Shown here piece after piece: positions 54,871-64,000 of a stretch of 64,000 nucleotides of DNA; position 1 is the first letter of the stretch; every line of letters begins with the position of its first letter. The position numbers and the translations under genes were made by a program. Source of the DNA: Vigna angularis (Eukaryota; Streptophyta; Magnoliopsida; Fabales; Fabaceae). The notes beneath the pieces are model-generated. The model was not told the DNA's origin. It saw only the letters and a list, made by a program, of their open reading frames with translations, and searched no databases. The stretch spans positions 15,592,501 through 15,656,500 of the forward strand of contig NC_068979.1 in NCBI RefSeq assembly GCF_016808095.1, read 5' to 3'.

Positions 54871-55567
54871 TATAATCAAGGTTTAATCCTTTTCGACATC
54901 CCTATTTATGTACGAATGTCTCAATTGGGTCCTCGTTTTCTAAAGTGTATCAAAATGGTCCCTAATTTTGAAAATATATATCAATTGAGTCCTTTCCGTT
55001 AAGTTGGCTGGACGGCATTAAAAAAATTGATGAGTGGATGCTGAGATGACGAACGAACGCTCGTCCACCAGCGAACGAACGCTCGTCCATCAGCGAACGA
55101 ACGCTCGTCGACCACCGAACGAACGGTCGTCCAGTGTGGAACGAACGGTCGTCCAGCAGTAAGAGGTCGACGAGCGTTCGTTCTCTGGTGGACGAGCGTT
55201 CGTTCGCTGGTGGACGAGCGTTCGTTCGCTGGTGGACGAGCGTTCGTTCGTCATCTCAGCATCCACTCATCAATTTTTTTAACGCCGTCCAGCCAACTTA
55301 ACGGAAAGGACTCAATTGATATCAATTTTCAAAATTAGGGACCATTTTGATACACTTTAAAAAACGAGGACCCAATTGAGACATTCGTACATAAATAGGG
55401 ATGTCGAAAAGGATTAAACCTATAATCAATGAAGAAAATATAGCTGAAAGCAGAACCCAAATGACACAAACCAAGACCCTCCAATTCAACCAGTAACTTT
55501 GTGTGGTTGTATCCGCAGTGATGATGGGTTCCCACATGCCTTTTGGAGAGCCTGTGACGAACCTCAT
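54787..55567 (-). pseudogene. Host-like first exon (membrane protein) split by a foldback element
   Basis: On the minus strand an ATG at 55567 opens a frame with SPKGMWEPIITADTTTQSYW followed by a hydrophobic, probably membrane-spanning stretch (LVCVIWVLLSAIFSSLII). At 55429 the frame meets the 9-bp target duplication of a 541-bp foldback element. Beyond the element, from 54870, the same frame continues with LKYEVSWKATGNDNKEGQ and ends at TAG (54789-54787). The composition differs from the transposon parts and resembles the start of a plant multi-pass membrane protein. I cannot name the family with confidence. It may be a gene fragment carried by the CACTA element, whose transposase remnant is on the same strand, or the remnant of a local gene. 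Confidence 0.55.
54880..55420. mobile_element. Mutator-like foldback element (long inverted repeats, 9-bp TSD)
   Basis: A 541-bp element, GGTTTAATCC...GGATTAAACC, flanked by the perfect 9-bp duplication TATAATCAA (54871-54879 and 55421-55429), the target size typical of Mutator-like elements. The two halves are near-complete inverted repeats of each other, so the whole unit is a long hairpin. In each arm, toward the centre (55048-55245), lie tandem units of about 22 bp with GAACGAACGCTCGTCC. No transposase, so it would need enzyme from elsewhere. Confidence 0.93.
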
Positions 55568-57982
55568 TTCATTACTTCAGATTCTCTCACAGGTAAGTGG
55601 AGAGGGAGATGGGGTTGTTCTGCTTCTCCTTAGAAAAATCCCCCCAATGCTATTGAAGAACAAAACAAATAGAATATAACAATGACCTTAAGAGAATTGG
55701 AAGCTATATATTAAACTTGTTCTCTGTGATCAAAAGTGGGGCCTAATGAGAAAGTACACATGATAGTGATTCATTCCTATTAGTTTAATGACCATGCATT
55801 CATGACACTTTTACACTGTTAATTTCAAGAACAACATTTTCTATTACTAACACATGACAACTTCGAGAATCAACACCATTGGCTTCACACAATTAAAAGT
55901 TCACAGCCAGATTAAAGACTTTGTTCCTCCTACAACTCATACTACTTTAATTGCCCGGTAAAACTATTTTATCATTTATCTCTAATCCTCTCCTATTGAA
56001 ACCAGTAGAGAACATACCAGCAAACATGTATGACCAGAGTTATATAGCTTGAATCATCTATCACCTCTACACAACTAATAATTATTGTCCTTCGGAACAA
56101 CAATACAACATCTAGCTATGGTTTATCATTATGTTTCTATTTTATTGGAACTATCATTCAAATAGTTACTTTTGAATGCTGAAATTTGAATAAAAAATCC
56201 AAATTCCTTTGACTGAACATGATCTACAACACTCACTAAATTCTCCTTGTCATTTTAAAAACTACTTTATCATGTGGAGTTATGCTTGACATTTCCCTGC
56301 ATCACTTCAACTAATTATTATGCTCAAAAGGGCCCTTAACCTTCAAATATAATTAAGTTTTTCCCTAGATGAAATACTTCAAAACAAGAAAGAGAACCAA
56401 CTTTACACACAAAGTCCAAATGTAATAAAAACAAAGCTTTCAAATACTAATATTTTTTCTTGAACAACTAAAAAGCCAGTTCATTGATAATAATGCTAGA
56501 CTAATATATCATCAGCAAGTAAGTTGGAGAACTGTTGAAAGTGATGATTGAGCATCTTAAAATTATTTAATTGAATCCTAAATCTATTTGGGAGAAAGAG
56601 AAAATAGAAAAAACATTGTTGGAATGTGGTGGTGTTGGTAAGTTCCTAGAGGGAGAACTACAAATTCATAACAGTGACAGAGGTTAGTGGAGAATAGAGA
56701 GATAGAATAGTAAGTGACAAAAGAGCAAAAAAATGGTAAGTGTGGGCTTAAATTCTGTTTCCTGTTGCTTTCCCTCATGGAAGAGAAGATTGCACTAAAA
56801 ACTTAGCAACAAATTGTAGCACATCAACAAATTGTAACAAAGTGACTAATCCTACCCTAAATTGTGACAAAGAGGAACATGTGTTTAACACTAATTGGAA
56901 CTGGAAGCTACAAATATTCCAAACTCAGCACAATAAAAACACTGGGCCATTGTCCAAGAGAACAGAGTATTGTAATATGCCAATGCCTCACACATGTAAG
57001 ACAAGTTTAGCTTCCAAAAGTATCACAATGGTTAGCATCAAACAATATCTAAATGGATAATTTATTTCAATAATTAACGAAACAATAAATATGATCAAGA
57101 CACCAAACACCTTCACTACTACATCCTACACACTCTAATTCTGATTGGCACACACCTATAAATCTTATTGACCCCCCAATCCTTTCTCTCACCTCATACT
57201 TCCAATCAAACATTTAACCTCACCTTCTCTCAACCTTTCTCTGCAACTACCCTTCTCCCCTCTGTTACATTGACATTCCCTCTTCCTAACACTCTCACAC
57301 ACACCAATCCAAGTTGTTCCATACTTACACTAAGAATTAGTCCCACTCATGCAAAACAGAGTCACCAAACCCAAATATTCACGGAACCCATGTGCTAAAA
57401 TAAAATAACTATAACTATAACACAATTGCAAAATTTAAAAACTCACCAGAGGAGTGTCGTTCTCCCTCAGCGTTTGCCCTAAAACAGAAGCGAGTGACAA
57501 TGGGTTCCTAAACCCAGTGCACGGACACAAATTCTACACCAATGGCGCGATCAACACCTCATAAAAACATGTTTTCATGAAAATAAGGCAAAGGAGAAAC
57601 GAAGCCGAGAAGAGGAGGGAGAGGGAATGTGATACCTGAAAATGGAAGTCCTAAAACGAAGGAGCAAAGGCCACACACACTGTTGAAAACGGGAGTGCAC
57701 TGAAAGAGTGAGCAAAGATGTACACATCAAATTGAAGGAGAACTACCAAAGGAGCCTAACACACTGATGAAACGGAGAAGAAGGAGCCCTAACGCACTGA
57801 TGAACGGAGGAGAAGGAGCCCTACGCTGATGAAACAGAGGAGAAGAGCCCTAACCATTGATGAAACGGAGGAGCAGCGCGAATGAAACGGAGGAGCAACG
57901 CGAATGAAACCTAGGAGCAGCGCTAAGCAATGATGGAAGTGAACGTCAAATTGCAAGAGTACTCCTAGTAGCGCAAAGAGGA
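55568..57982. other. Non-coding region upstream of the exon remnant
   Basis: About 2.4 kb of AT-rich sequence with many stops and no recognised domain. On the minus strand it is upstream of the exon at 55567 and could hold its promoter. A plus-strand TATA-like CTATAAATC (about 57156-57164) and an open frame without ATG from 57168 (76 codons, Ser/Thr/Pro-rich) resemble a promoter and leader but are too weak to call a gene. At about 57735-57930 there are imperfect repeats of GAAACGGAGGAGAAGGAGCC type, about 35-45 bp apart. Confidence 0.5.
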
Positions 57983-58222
57983 AAAATTTTTAATCGTTAT
58001 AGACAGCGCGTACTCTAAAAAGTGCTATCTATGGGGTCACAATACATCGCGCTTAGTTAAAAACGTGCTATCTATTCAATTGTCATAGATAGCGCTTTTT
58101 CAAAAAAGCGCTATCTATGGATATATTTCAATTTATTAATTAAAAAATAATATTAAATAATTATAGATAGCGTTTTTGTAAATACGCGCTTATTTAAACA
58201 GGCGCTATCTATAACAATGACA
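57983..58222. repeat. Cluster of inverted repeats around TAGATAGCGC
   Basis: Several inverted copies of ATAGATAGCGC with T-rich spacers. The best is ATAGATAGCGCTTTTT followed after one base by its complement (58085-58118). Others pair near 57990-58027 and 58160-58213. Such subterminal hairpins are usual at the ends of class II elements including CACTA types. No terminal CACTA/TAGTG is seen before the satellite begins. Confidence 0.7.
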
Positions 58223-58226
58223 ATAG

Positions 58227-61200
58227 ACACATGCACCCATGCACACATGTATACATCCACAAACACATAAATCTACACATGCATAAATCTACACATGCAC
58301 ACATACACACTCACACACATGCACACATGCACACGCGCTTACATGCAAATGCAAACGCAAACGCAGAGATGCAAAGAAGCACACATGCACACATGCACAT
58401 ATGCCTATAGGCATACATGCATACATCCATACATCCATACGTGCAAACAGACATATCCAAACGCATGCACACATGCATACATACATATGCATATTCATAC
58501 ACATGCTTGCACCATTGCATACATGAACGCACACATGCCTACATGCATCGATGCTCACATTCTTACACGCATAGATGCACAAATGCATAGGTACATACGT
58601 ACATATGCACATGCATCTACATGCATGCACACATGCATACATTCAAACATGCACATATGCATACATTCGTACATGCATTAATGCACAAATGCACAAATAT
58701 AGACATGTATATGTGCACATATGCACGCATCCACACATGCACACATGGACATAAGAACGCATGCACACGCTCACAAGTACACACGCGTACGTGCACATGC
58801 ATACGTTTCTTCATGCATACATTCAAACATCCATACATGCACACACGGACACATGCACACATGCATACAAGCATACACGAACGCACGCACACAAGCCTGC
58901 ATGCACCCATGCATACATGCACACATTTTACAGGCATACATGCATACATGCACGCATGTCACAGGTACACATGCACACACGCATAAATGAACACACGCAC
59001 ATAGCATCCATGCATACATGCACATGCGCACATATGCACACTCACACACACCCATGCACACACGCATACATACACAAACATACATGCACAACCACACATG
59101 CATACCTGCACATATGCATACATGCATACATGCAAACCTGCATAGACACACACATGCATAGATGGAAACATATACACATGCACACATGAACACTTGCATA
59201 ATTTACACATGCTTGCACACATGCATACATGAACCCACACATGCTTTCATGCATACATGCATACATGCACACAAGCATACATGCATAGATGCAGTCATGC
59301 ACACATGTATACCTATATACATACATATACACATGCAATCATATGCATGCGCACATGCATACATGTAAACATGCACATATGCATACATTCATACATGCAA
59401 CAATAAACACATGCACACAGGCACCCATGCACACATGCATACATGCACACACGCATAAATTCACACATGCATACATGAACACATGCACACACGTACAATG
59501 CACACACGCTTCCATGCACAAGCAAACGCACACATGCATACAAGCACACATTAACACATGCATACAACAATACATGCACATATAAATACATGCGTACATG
59601 CATACATACATATGCATATTAATACACACGCTGGCACACATGCATACACGAACCCACACATGCTTACATGTATACATACACAGATGCACACATGCTAGTA
59701 CACATAGATGCATAGATGTACACATGCATAACTGCATACATACATATGCACATGCATACACATGCATGCGCACATGCATACATGCAAAATCCAGATATCC
59801 ATACATTCAAACATGCACCCATACATACATGAACACATGCACAAATGCACAAATACAAAGATGTATACATGCACACATGTACACATCCACACATGCACAC
59901 ATCGACAAATGAACACATGCACACACGCTCACATGTACACATGCATAAGTGCACATGCATACGTTTATTCATTCACACATTCAAACATGCGCACACATGC
60001 ATACATAAACCCATGCAAACATGCACAAATGAACACTTGCACTCGTGCACACATGGCCATATGCACAAATGCCCACATGCACATATCCACAAACGCACAC
60101 AGGCATACATGCATGCATGCACACATGAATACATACACACATGCATACTAGCATAGATGCACAATTATACACATGCACACATGCACACATGGATACATGC
60201 ATCCATGCAACCACAGATGCATACATGCAAACACATGCATAGATGCATACATGCATAGATACACACATGCATACATGCATACGTTTATTCATGCACACAT
60301 TCAAATATGTGCACACATGCATACATAACCACATGAAAAAAAATGCACAAATGACCACTTGCACCCGTGCACACATGCCCATATTCATAAATGCCCACAT
60401 GAACACATTCACACACGTACAAAGGCATTCATGCATGCATGCACACATGCATACATGCACAGATGCACACATGCACACATGCACCTAAGCATACATGCAT
60501 ACATGGAAACACACATGCATACATGCATACATGCAGACACACATGCATACATCCATCCATGCATATATGAACACATGCCTAAATGCATACATGCATAGAT
60601 GCACACATGCATACATGCATACATGCATACGTACATATGGAAATGCATGCACAAATGCATACACATGCATGCATACAAGCACGAATGCATACATGTGCAT
60701 ACATGCACATGCACACATGCACCAATCCAGACATGCATACATCCACACATGCATACATCCACACATGCCCACATTGGCACATGCACCCATGCACACATGC
60801 ATACATCCACACACGCATAAATCTACACATGCATACATCTACACATGCACACATACACACTCGGACACACGCATACATGCACACATGCTTACATGCAAAT
60901 GCAAACGCAAATGCAGAGATGCAAACAAGCACACATGCACACATGCATACATGCACATATGCTTATAGGCATACATGCATAGATGCATACAACCATACGT
61001 GCATACGTGCATACAGACATATGCACACGCAGGCACACATGCATACATACAAATGCATATTCATACACATGCTTGCACCATTGCATACATGAACCCACAC
61101 ATGCATACATGCATAGATGCTCACATGCTTACACGCATAGATGCACAAATGCATAAGTACATACGTACATATGCACATTCATGCACATATTCAAACATCC

Positions 61201-61833
61201 ACAAATGCACACACGGACACATGCACACATGCATACAAGCATACATGAACACACGCACACAAGCATGCATTCACCCATCCATACATGCACACATTATACA
61301 AGCACACATGCATACATGCACACATGTCATAGGTACACATGCACACATGCAAACCTGCATAGACGCACACATGCACACATGGAAACATGTACACATGCAC
61401 ACTTGCATACAATACACATGCTTGCGCACATGCATACATGAACCCACACATGCTTTCATGCACACATGCATACATTCACATGCGCACATATGAACACTCG
61501 CACACACCCATGCACACACGCATACTTACACAATCATACATGCACAACCATACATGCACATATGCATACGACATACATGCAAACCTGCTTAGACGCAGAC
61601 ATGTATACATGGAAACATGTACACATGCACACTTGCATACAGTACACATGCTTGCACACATGCATACATGAACCCACACATGCTTTCATGCATACATGTA
61701 CACAAGCATACATGCATAGATGCAGTCATGCACACATGCATACCTACATACGTACATATAGACATGAAATCATATGCATGCGCACATGCATACATGCAAC
61801 AATGCACATATGCACATATGCACACATGCACCC
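58227..61833. repeat. Octamer satellite block E
   Basis: The satellite returns in the same strand sense with the same marker words: GCAGAGATGCAAAGAAGCAC near 58365, GCAGAGATGCAAACAAGCAC near 60913 (2.55 kb apart), ATAAGAACGCATGCACACGC near 58751, and GTTTATTCATGCACACATTC-type copies near 59963 and 60281. It ends at 61833 where an LTR begins. Confidence 0.94.
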
Positions 61834-63034
61834 TGATAGGTGTAAATTTTACTTGTTTTTGTTCCTTAAATTGTTGTGCTTTTGAATAAGTTTAAGTGTT
61901 AATTCTCATGAAAAGTATATAATTGTTGATGTAAGTATAGTTTGTAATGTTTAAATGTGTTTTGATGCTTTTGTGTGTTTATTTTTGCAATAGAATAAGG
62001 ATTGGATAATATCGAAGAGACCCTGTGTGCATCAGTGGCCCAGCCAGAGCGCACCAGTGGCCCAGCCAGAAGTGAATCAGTGGCCCAGCCAGAGCGCACC
62101 AGTGGCCCAGCCAGAAGTGAACCAGTGGCCCAGCGACCAGGAACCAGTGGCCCAGCGAGCCAGTCGCCCAGCGAGCTGGAGCAACTCGCCCAGCTAGCCC
62201 ACTCGCCCAGCGAGTGGATTCCTTTCGCCCAGCGAAAAGTCACTTACGACTTATCTCTTTAAAGACGCGATCCAGAGGCAGAGAGAGGAAGTTCTGAAGG
62301 AGAGGAGATCAGGGGAGACGTCCAGCTGCTGTCTAGGTGCTTCCATGGTGGAAAACCACCAATTTCCACCGTCCAATCCATGCTTTATCGCTTCTATGAT
62401 GTATATGTGTAGCTAGAACTCAATTTCACTGGGGTTGAGAGTACATTTCTGAAACTCTTTGTAATTTCTATTTTAATGCATGATCTTGTATGAATTTTGT
62501 GTTCTATCTTTATTATTCATGCCTATGATGAGAATCTGAGCTATTTGAACGGTTAAATCATTGAGAAATGTATGAGACCGCGGACCTAGGATAGAACTGC
62601 TAAAGGATTTCGAGTCCTAGACATAGGAGGAAATTTTTAGTCATCTGTGACATTGTGATTAAGGCAAATCTGATAACTAAATTATCTAAGAGATTAGGAT
62701 TTAGTTTGAATGATTCTGAACTGTCATCTGAGAGATCAGGACTGCATGCGCCTAGGATGTTGATGCTTAATTTTGAGGGATTGTGTTAGTAGAAAAATTA
62801 CTTGAGTGATGAACTTGAAAATCAACCCCAGTGAACTTTAATTCATCTGTTTTCACCACTTTATTTTACATATCTATATGCTAAACTTAAGTTTGCTAAA
62901 AAATTACGTTTATTATTAGCTAAATTAGTAAACTTTAATCAATCTGTGAATCAAAACAAATCTCTTGGGAAACGATTTCCGGACTTACCGGTTTATTACT
63001 TGTACGATTCGGTACACTTGCCGAGGTCTCAACA
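61834..63034 (+). mobile_element. 5' LTR of the family-3 element
   Basis: A 1201-bp LTR from TGATAGGTGTAAATTTTACT to GGTCTCAACA. The ends are TG...CA and it is followed by a 6-nt spacer (AGTTTT) and a primer site, the same spacer as in the element at 43181. It holds a G/C-rich minisatellite (62033-62215) and a TATA-like CTCTTTAAAG (about 62256-62265) just downstream of it. Confidence 0.9.
62033..62215 (+). repeat. CAGTGGCCCAGC minisatellite in the LTR
   Basis: Alternating 22- and 23-bp units starting CAGTGGCCCAGCCAGA, forming a 45-bp dimer repeated twice, followed by decayed units with CGCCCAGCGAG. It lies upstream of the TATA-like box, the same place as the CCGCTNAGCGG clusters in family 1, and shares the CAGCG core. 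Confidence 0.88.
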
Positions 63035-63040
63035 AGTTTT

Positions 63041-63058
63041 TGGCGCCGTTGCTGGGGA
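63041..63058 (+). promoter_or_regulatory. Primer-binding site, tRNA-Asp type
   Basis: TGGCGCCGTTGCTGGGGA, one base different from the site at 47529. It would pair with the 3' end of tRNA-Asp, with one G-U type pairing at the differing base. Confidence 0.9.
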
Positions 63059-63224
63059 TTTGTTTTTGTTTTCGTTGATTGTTTGTTGTTTATCTGGTTT
63101 AGTTGATTTTTGCTATCTTTTGTTTAAGTGTTTATTGTGATTGTATTTGAATTCTTGTGCATAATTGTTATCATCTGTAGAAATTGTGTCTTTTTGGATT
63201 GTTTCTTTTTTGTTTGTGTTTTGT

Positions 63225-64000
63225 ATGAGAAGCAGAGAACAGGTTGAAAATCTACTTTTTGATCCGGAAATTGAAAGAACTGCTCGAAGGAACAACATTA
63301 GAAGAAGGTTACAAAGTAGAGAATCCAGAGAAGCCTCTGCTATTTCTGAAGAAAATCTTAACTCTTCATCTGATCAAGAAAGAGAAGAAATGGAAGACAA
63401 TCGTACTAGAGAAGGTTCTGGGCAAGGAAGACGTACTCTTGCAGATTATAATACTTTCTCAGGACCTCTGCACTTCAACAGTATTGCAAGACCAGTGGTG
63501 AATGCTGCTAACATGGAGATGAAGCCAGCTCTTATTCATCTGGTGCAGAACAATCAATTTCATGGATTATCCCACGAGAATCCATACACTCACTTGGCTA
63601 CTTTCACGGAGATCTGTAATACAGTGAGGATTCATCAGGTTCCAGATGAAGCAATTCGACTCAGCTTATTTCCATTCTCATTGGTTGGTAATGCAAAAAT
63701 GTGGTTGAATTCCTTTCCAGAGAATAGTCTGACAGTCTGGGATGATGTGGTTGCTAAATTTCTAAATAAGTTCTTCCCTCAGTCCAAAGTCAATAAGGGA
63801 AAGCAGGAGATCTCGTCTTTTCAACAAGATGCTGAAGAAACTCTAGGTCAAGCATGGGATAGATTCAAAGGCCTACTGAGAAAAACCCCTACTCATGGAT
63901 TTGATGAGCCTACAATGTTAAATCTGTTTCTTGGAGGGCTGAAATCTCAAACAAAGTTAATGTTAGATGCATCAGCTGGAGGTAGTATCAGATGGAAGAC
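63225..64000 (+). CDS. gag: gag (capsid) protein, 3' end outside the window
   Basis: Starts at the ATG at 63225 (MRSREQVENLLFDPEIERTA) and stays open for 258 codons to the window edge. The first 60 or so residues are charged. From about residue 70 it follows the gag of the element at 48000 closely: RTLADY, HFNSIARP.VNAANME, GLSHE.PY, PDEAI.LSLFPFSL, FPQSKVNKGKQEI and LRKTPTHGFDE are shared. The domain is the Retrotrans_gag type that forms the virus-like particle of the element. No stop or frame break is seen, so this copy may be younger than the one at 48000. An ATG at 63390 is an alternative start. Confidence 0.88.
   Translation, partial: MRSREQVENLLFDPEIERTARRNNIRRRLQSRESREASAISEENLNSSSDQEREEMEDNRTREGSGQGRRTLADYNTFSGPLHFNSIARPVVNAANMEMKPALIHLVQNNQFHGLSHENPYTHLATFTEICNTVRIHQVPDEAIRLSLFPFSLVGNAKMWLNSFPENSLTVWDDVVAKFLNKFFPQSKVNKGKQEISSFQQDAEETLGQAWDRFKGLLRKTPTHGFDEPTMLNLFLGGLKSQTKLMLDASAGGSIRWK

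Larger units (their letters stand above)
61834..64000 (+). mobile_element. Ty3/gypsy element with gag (family 3), 5' part only
   Basis: Begins with an LTR (61834-63034), then a primer site and a gag frame that runs off the right edge. Its gag is clearly related to that of the element at 43181 (roughly two thirds identical by eye over the shared region), but the LTRs are different, so it is a separate family of the same branch. Whether RT and integrase follow, and whether there is a 3' LTR, cannot be seen. Confidence 0.88.

Noticed and set aside
54751..55567. Two similar proteins with FDIPIYVRMSQLG on opposite strands
   Set aside because: Both come from the arms of the foldback element, which reads the same on either strand.
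57168..57398. Ser/Thr/Pro-rich 76-codon frame after a TATA-like box
   Set aside because: It has no ATG start, begins at TTG, and matches no family I recognise. It is kept only as a note in the region entry.
61899..62262. Ser/Gly/Ala/Pro-rich frames on both strands
   Set aside because: They are the LTR minisatellite at 62033-62215 translated; no independent support.

Overview
The window is plant nuclear DNA, most likely from a dicot and possibly a phaseoloid legume such as Vigna or Phaseolus. The plant assignment rests on Ty3/gypsy elements with a tRNA-Asp-type primer site, a chromovirus polyprotein, a CACTA (TNP2-type) transposase remnant and a Mutator-like foldback element. The legume guess is weaker and rests only on the general look of the LTRs. 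No intact host gene is visible. About 40 kb (five blocks: 1-5193, 6495-11273, 15236-16362, 17648-43180, 58227-61833) is a degenerate satellite built on the octamer ACATGCAY. The octamer is a strict purine-pyrimidine alternation and contains no stop codon in any frame of either strand. The hundreds of open frames there, which read as octapeptides of the MHTCIHAY or MHVCMYAC type, are therefore artefacts. Above the octamer there is a higher-order mosaic whose marker words recur every 2.0-2.7 kb or multiples of that, and one perfectly homogeneous 22-bp array (15 copies, 40769-41107).

The satellite is interrupted by transposable elements. Two solo LTRs of one family, both in minus orientation, sit at 5194-6494 and 16363-17647, each with a perfect 5-bp target duplication. 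A truncated chromovirus, CRM-like by its domains, lies at 11274-15235. It keeps a gag fragment, a protease tail and an open 961-codon RT-RNase H-integrase frame.

From 43181 to 58226 there is an island with no satellite. It begins with the 5' LTR of a third, plus-strand member of the solo-LTR family. That LTR is split by a nested solo LTR of a different family (44245-47129, target duplication ATAGG). Next come a tRNA-Asp primer site, a gag-protease frame with two in-frame stops and no reverse transcriptase, and a long non-coding 3' region. No 3' LTR is seen. The sequence passes instead into a decayed CACTA transposase (52092-53555, minus strand), AT-rich DNA, and a 541-bp Mutator-like foldback element with a 9-bp target duplication. 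The foldback element sits inside what looks like the first exon of a host membrane-protein gene. The island ends in a cluster of hairpins before satellite resumes.

At 61834 a second gag-bearing LTR retrotransposon begins. Its LTR, primer site and the first 258 gag codons lie in the window and the rest is beyond it.

The window reads as a satellite-rich heterochromatic domain, possibly centromeric or pericentromeric, with nested transposons and active recombination (solo LTRs, higher-order repeats, a recently homogenised array). The points most worth a second look are the octamer satellite as a field of Z-DNA-prone, B3/RY-type CATGCA sites, the 22-bp array, the gag-protease-only element, the palindromic CCGCTNAGCGG clusters in its LTR family, and the exon split by the foldback element.
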